Shown piece by piece: positions 1 to 6,300 of a DNA stretch of 11,073 nt. The translations under genes and the position numbers were made by a program. The notes under the pieces were generated by a model. That model was not told where the DNA came from and searched no databases. It worked only from the letters and a program-made list of their open reading frames with translations. Position 1 is the stretch's first letter. The number at the start of each line of letters is the position of its first letter. Source of the stretch: Chloromonas sp. AAM2 (taxonomy: Eukaryota > Chlorophyta > Chlorophyceae > Chlamydomonadales > Chlamydomonadaceae); contig QAXH01005074.1 in assembly GCA_004335635.1 (NCBI GenBank), positions 1-11,073 on the forward strand, given 5' to 3'.

Positions 1-63
1 CAATATGTATCATCACTCTGCAGGTCTGCAACCACCATCAATATGTATCATCACTCTGCAGGT
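1..63. repeat. 25-bp direct repeat, 38-bp period, in upstream intron
   Basis: Bases 1-25 and 39-63 are identical (CAATATGTATCATCACTCTG followed by CAGGT), giving a 38-bp period. The unit ends in CTCTGCAG|GT, which looks like a splice acceptor. The left edge may continue outside the window. It sits in the intron before exon 1. Confidence 0.85.
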
Positions 64-157
64 TGCCTCGGTCGACAAATTTGAGGAGGAATCTGACTCA
101 CCACCGGGCAGCTTTGCAACACACTAACCATCAACAATCTGAACCACGCCTGCACAG
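1..157 (+). other. 3' part of the intron preceding exon 1
   Basis: This is presumed intron. It ends in CCTGCACAG at 157, with a good branch-point-like CTAAC at 124-128 about 30 nt before. The reading frame of exon 1 meets a stop (TGA at 140-142) when extended upstream, so the exon cannot run far to the left. Confidence 0.75.
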
Positions 158-314
158 GTCGCCCCAGGTGACCACTTTGACGAGGGCCCTGCTGACTCCG
201 CAACCTCCACCGCAACCGCTGTCGGCACCACTGCTGCATCTGATGCTGCTAAGGCCAACAAGCAGCCAACTGGGCGCGTCATCGGCGTGTCAAAACGCAA
301 CTGGCGAACAAGAG
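158..314 (+). CDS. DIS3: DIS3 exon 1 in window: CSD1-CSD2 linker
   Basis: Starts [10 protein letters not shown], matching the family's VAPSS...HDEG at the end of CSD1. An Ala/Thr/Ser-rich low-complexity linker follows, then [14 protein letters not shown], the diagnostic entry to CSD2. The incoming intron is phase 0. The exon ends AGA G|gtgtgt in phase 1, and the split Gly codon is completed by GT at 2340. Confidence 0.88.
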
Positions 315-3300
315 GTGTGTCTCTTGGTGTGTGAGCAGACGTGTTATGCTAGCTTGAATTTTATTGAGTTTGTTGGCTTGTTGTTTGTGCAACAGTGGTC
401 GTGGCTTGCTATCGTTCCTTGGACATTCACCGCGCTGTGCTTGAATGTTGGAGTTGAGTCTACTTTGTTCCTTTACTGTTACGCTGTGCTTTCAAACTCT
501 AGCTGTCACGCTGACGCTGTCGCTGCTTCTTGCTGACACTGCTGTTCACTGCACTGGTGCTGTTAGTAGGCTGGCTCGCTGCTACTACACACCTGCTCAC
601 ATCTCAACACAGGGCTGCTCTCGCCCATGCTTCAGTCGCTGTTCTTCCCAATATCGCATTATCGTCACATTGTCGCAGTATCACATTATGCCAGGAATGC
701 CCACATTCACGGGTTTATATACTTCAGGCAGTCTCAAGAAACGGCAATCACGCAAGTGAGGGAAGCGTCTGGAGAAACTCAATTAATGCATGAAGAGAAG
801 TCTGGAAAATTCGTCTCTGAGTTCGACGATGCCGACTCAAAGGCTTGTGCACAAAACCATTACTATAGAGTCCAGCAACCTGTGAAAGTGCAGATCGCAT
901 GCTCCGATGGCAAACTATTAACTGGACCCCGTGTATGGGTACCAGTTTTTACACCAGCCGGGCCCCTAGAAACGTCGCACTTTATTTCCGCGTGCACCAT
1001 TGAGTCGGTTGCCCTTCCTGTGCCCTCCCTGTGCCCTTGGTCACCCTTCCTGTGCCCTACCTCATTCCGAGCTCGCTTCATCGATATGCGTTATGGCCTT
1101 CCCTGCAAAGTTTTAACGTCTGAGACCTTGTTCATACGCGTCACCTGACGAGCTGGCTGCACCTTCCAAGGGCATAGCACGGTCCCATGCTTCAAGGGAC
1201 ACCCGGCCAGATCAATGCACCTCAGCCTTCACCTGATGTGTTAAGTAGGTGGTTGGTACAATATATTTGTCAAAGGTTCAAGTAAAATGTGAGTACAAGC
1301 TTGCCATACTATGATAGGTTTGACTTTGACAACAGCCGCCTCACATTGAAGGACTGCTAAAAGCAAAGCACAGACCGAGGACTGGAAAAATTCCTACAGC
1401 AGGCCTGGAAAGAGAACGTCAGACGTATTGGCCATTGAAGGAACACATGTGCATAGAAGAGGTACAACAGGACTCTGCCGCTGATCAGACTTGCAACCCT
1501 AGGACAGGCACAGGCGCGGTAAAACAGGGGGTGGGTCCAGTTGACACTGATGCGCGCAGCACTCTATGCATGCAATACGACCATTCTAAAAAACGTTCTA
1601 GAAACGTCCGTCCGAAAACTTGAAAAGACAGAGGCTAACAGGCCGCCACAGTCCTGACACGGTCACCCGAAAGCGATCCCACGTGTTTGCGATGTTCCAC
1701 AGTTCCCGCCGGACGTTGTTCAAGAACGCGCTTTGGTTTACTGGTAGATATGATTCCCAGCTACGTGTCTGGCATGATTTCGTCCTTGAACAACGTCCAG
1801 CGGGGCTGGTCTGGCCACAAACAAAACGTTTTCGGACCTCAACAAACCACCATGAACTGCGCTGTCCGCGAGCCGATGCGAAGACATTTGCCTGCAATTA
1901 GCTGACATAGACATTGCATGGCTTCCTGAATCGGGGTTGGTCGCTGGTGTGATGACCTGGGCTTGGTCGGGGCTACATGCATACACTCATGCCTTGCCTT
2001 TGAGTATGCATCATGCCAACTCGATGCCAGTGTCATAGTTCAGATCGCTCAGGACAATTGCTATACTTTGGGAAGGCCCAGGCATGGTTTTCTCGGCTGC
2101 AGAGGCGACATGGGCTCTTGTCAGCCCAAGGAGGTCCCACAGAAACCGACGCCCCTTGGCTCGGTCCTTGAGCGGCTGCATGTGAGCCTTAGCTAGACAG
2201 ATGCGCAGTGTGATTAGCTTTTCAGCGTACCTCAGGGCTCCGAAAGCGGTGCACTACTCGACCGGCATCGCGAACCAAGGCCCTCAAGGTCACACAGATA
2301 CGTGCACATCTGGCTTCAAGTTCCCCGTGTGTTGTTCAGGTTACTGCGGGTCCCTCCAGCCGCCCCCACCCGGCAAGGCGCTGCACGGGACATCACACAT
2401 ACTGTTCATACCAGTGGAAAGAAAGTACCCGGCAATCAGGTGGGGCAAGCTGTTCCTTACCCAGGATGCACACAAGACTTGAGATAACTTGCTTGTGAAG
2501 CCGATCCTGTTCAAATGTCTTGTCGAGGTCTCTGGAAATTGGTCGAGTTGGGGTAGGCATCCAGGCACATGATTCAACTGTGGGCGCTGTCAGAATGCCG
2601 CTGGAAAATGGTCAAGTTGGGGTAGGCCAAGCTTGTGCTTCTAGTGTGCAGTCAGCTGACCGGTTGTTCAAGGCTGCCTCGGGCAATCAGTCTCCCTTGC
2701 TCACGACTGGTCTGGGAATTTGAGATCATCCATTTCTTGAGAGCGTTCACGAGATTGAATACCACCTTGTTCCGCCTGGCTGCACTGCTCCCTTAGTTCC
2801 AACAAGCTGGGGCAAGCGTCAATGTCCATGGTTCGTCAACTGCAGTCGTAATGCCAGGCTGTCCAGCTGTACAGTTGTTTGTTTGGCTTGGTGTGTTTCT
2901 GTGCAGAATTCAGACACGCCAGGCTGAGCAACTGATGGACAAACGGTTGGTTGTTGTTATTGACAACTGGCCTGTGGACAGCACTCACCCCCAGGGGCAC
3001 TACGTGCGCACTCTGGGCACCATCGGGAACAAGGACACAGAAACGGTAGGCGACACATTTCAATTACCGCTCGATGAGGGATTGTGGAAGCACTACAACT
3101 GTATTCACAGGCGATGTCATCTCTCTTTGCCTGTGTGACCACAAGCATTGAGCGATAGTTTGAATGTGATTTTTTTCAGTTTTACAAGTATATGACAGCT
3201 TCTGGTTCGTATCACAAGGACACACTAGGACCGACCGACTGTGGCCTTTGGGCATGGACTGTAACCATGACGTGAAGTAACACTGTCTGTGTCTGCAGGA

Positions 3301-6300
3301 AGTCATATTGATAGAGAACGACATCAACACCGCACCCTTTACTCCGGCAGTGCATGAGTGTGTACCGCCTCTGCCCTGGGCCGTCACACAACAGGACTTG
3401 GAAGAACCGGGCAGGTGCATGTCTTCGTGGGGTTGGGTGCGTGCCATTTGGGTGCACAAGCTTTTTGACGGTGTGCATCTGTGCCAGTGCTTTGCTGATG
3501 CTGGCAGCCCCAAGCAAGTGACTGGCAATGGAGCAACACTAGGGGTGCGTTTCCAAGGCACAGCAATCACGAATTGAACCCATGATTACCAAAGACGGGA
3601 GACTGGAGAAAGTCGCAGACAGTGTGGGATTCATATCAAGAATTCAGTGCATGCACAGGTCTTTCAAGCAAATGACTGTCACAGCGTGCAAGTGCGCCAC
3701 ACCGTGTATACAGGTTGCACTGCTGACCTCAACACACACTGGCGGACTGAACAGATCGGGCCCGGCCACAGTCCTTACATGCCCCTTTTGGTGCATTGGT
3801 GCAAGCAACACTTGTGCTGCTTGTTTTCCTTCCGCCCTTGCCCTTGCTGAGCCCCGGACTCCCCGGGCTGAAGGCCATGCAACACACACACACACACACG
3901 CATGGAGCATGAAGCATCTGACGTCTGATTTACATTTGACTCCTGCCATGCAGGGCTGATCTTCGCCACCTGGATGTGTGCTCGGTGGACCCCCCTGGAT
4001 GTAAGGACATCGATGATGCATTGCATGTCAGGTGGGTCGATCTCTGATGTTTTGGGCTGATAGTATGATATGACAGTCAGGTGGTCGTTGTAATCGTTGA
4101 TGTGACCTTCACTTGAGGCGGTGCAGATCATCGACAGCACGCACACCAACGCATGCATACAGGTGTTGTGGGCAATGAAGCCATACAGCAGAGCATTCAC
4201 CACTTCCAGTACAATGGCATGCCACCGAACACGTTGCCCACGCTGTCAGCTGCTCTCGCCTTTGTACCAATCTGTCTCCACAGGGTTTTGCCCAATGGCA
4301 ACTACGAGGTTGGCGTCCACATCGCCGATGTGACTCACTTCCTGCGGCCCAACACGGCCATGGATGACGAAGCGTGTGTCCGGGCAACCACCACATACCT
4401 AGTGCAGGTGGGTGCCACACAATGGTCAATGCATGTGGTGGGCTGCATGTGTGAACGGGTTAGTGGTTAGGCAACAACAGCATACCTAGTGCAGGTCAGT
4501 GCCGCATGATGTAGCACGCGGTGGTGATGGAGTCTGAATGTTTGCAGGCAAGTCCACTCGTGAGATGTGGTTTGGCTGGTGGCTTTACGGGTTTTCTTTC
4601 TACAAATCGCAGATGGCACTCAATTGAGTGCAGGTCATCACTGTTCCTTTGGAAGTGACAAAGCATACGGCAGAAGTAACCGGTTCCTGGCGCAAGCCCA
4701 GGGAGTGCAAGCTCGATGACGTGGGTCGCCTCGTAACTGTTGCACAGATGTTCTTGCAGTAGCGAGTAAGCGATGTTTTCAACACACTGATCCTTGCACG
4801 TTTCGTTTGCCCTGTGTGCAGCGCCGCATTGACATGCTCCCCAAGCCTTTGACTGAGGACATCTGCTCCCTGCGGGGCGGTCAGGAGCGGCTGACCTTCA
4901 GCGTGCTCTGGGAGATGGACGACCAGGCTCAGATACTCAACACCACGTTCACGCGGGCTGTCATCAAGAGCAGGGCGGCAATGACGTATCAGGAAGCGCA
5001 GGTGAAGGCAGCACGATTTTCTCCGGAATCTACCAGTCATGCCAGGTGTTGCGTCCTTGTTCTACGCTTCATAGCTAGTGTTTGCCACTGCTTACTTGAA
5101 CAACGCAGGAACAACAGTGTGATATGCGCCAGCTCCCTTTCTTCAACTCATGAGGCAGGGCTCAAAGCACGTCTTGGTTGAGCCAGTGCCCAGTATTTAC
5201 ATCCCTGTTATGCTCGAGTCAATGAATCCCACATGTGCACACACAGTCAAAGTATTGGTCCCTTGCCGACCCATCTTGCATGCAGACCCGCATTGATGAC
5301 GAATCACTCGACGACCCTCTCACCATTTCATTGCGAAACATGAACAGACTCGCAAAGGTGAGCCAACCAATGCTATCAACTGCCACCTTGACTGGCGCAG
5401 CTCTGTGGGTATGCAACCTGAACCGGTTTGCTTCAGATCACAAGTGTTTGTTACAGTGCAAATGCACAACGGGTCATGCTATTGATTTTTGGATGTGAAT
5501 GCTACAGTGATCTTTCTGCTTCCCCACTGAGCAGGGCGGTCTTGGCCTAAGCTCAAGTCGGGTTGCAGTCAAATGAATCACAGTGCTTGTTGTATCCCTT
5601 TTGCAAGTCAAACCCGTCTTGATCTGCAGCATCCATGTGCAGCTGCCTGTCACACCGCTGAATGACCTCGGATCACGTTGCTCGCTGTGGGACGTGCTTG
5701 GGGTAATGTCAAAGCCCCTGTGCTGCTGGCCCACTCGTGCAGGTGTTGTGTTGTCAGCTTGTCCTCCATATCATGTGCGCGCTTCTTCTTGTCGCTGTTA
5801 CACGTCAAGCTCCATAGCACGTGTTATGGTGCACGTGTGCAGGTGTTGCGGCGTCAGCGCGTGGAGCGTGGTGCCCTGCAGCTGGCCTCCCCGGAGGTCA
5901 AGTTCACCATTGACACAGAAACACAGGACCCGCTGGACGTGGGAATGTACCAGGTGGGGCCGCAGCGGGAATCAGCAGAGTGGGTGGGTTTTGAGCAGTG
6001 GGGTTCTTGGCAGCAACGGACAGGCGGTGCAGACTGACTGGACCGACAGATCGTACACTCTATGCACATACAAGTGACTGCTTTGGGTCGAGTCGGCCGT
6101 GCAGCACAGTACAGCTTTGTTATGCACGGCGGATCACGAGTTGTTTGGATAACGAGTAACGAGTTGTTTGATGTTCATGTTCTGTATTCTGCTGTCCATG
6201 TGCGTTCTCAAGCTAGTCACCCCTCTCATGCGTGCACAGGTTCGTGATACAAACCAGATGGTTGAGGAGATGATGTTGCTGGCTAACGTGGCGGTGGCGG

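Larger units (their letters stand above)
315..2339 (+). other. intron 1, unusually long (2025 nt)
   Basis: About four times longer than the next longest intron. It begins gtgtgt and ends GTTGTTCAG. No DIS3 coding sequence is needed within it, because exons 1 and 2 join exactly (RNWRTR-G-YCGSL). It contains a three-fold CCTGTGCCC repeat (1013-1059), a nested inverted repeat (1610-1837), a possible LINE endonuclease relic (about 1880-1975), an antisense open stretch (2011-2253) and an unrecognised sense ORF (627-1148). The extra length is best explained by insertions. Confidence 0.8.

Noticed and set aside
62..112. Possible extra exon VASVDKFEEESDSPPGS after the second CTCTGCAG
   Set aside because: No GT donor follows it before 158, and the frame stops at 125-127; it does not match the end of CSD1.
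3644..4021. Overlapping ORFs of about 125 codons on both strands
   Set aside because: They run through intron 4, including the (AC)9 tract, and shadow exon 5; no protein-like motif.
5583..6077. 164-codon + strand ORF
   Set aside because: It overlaps exon 9 in a different frame and is Cys/Ser-rich noise from TG-rich intron sequence.
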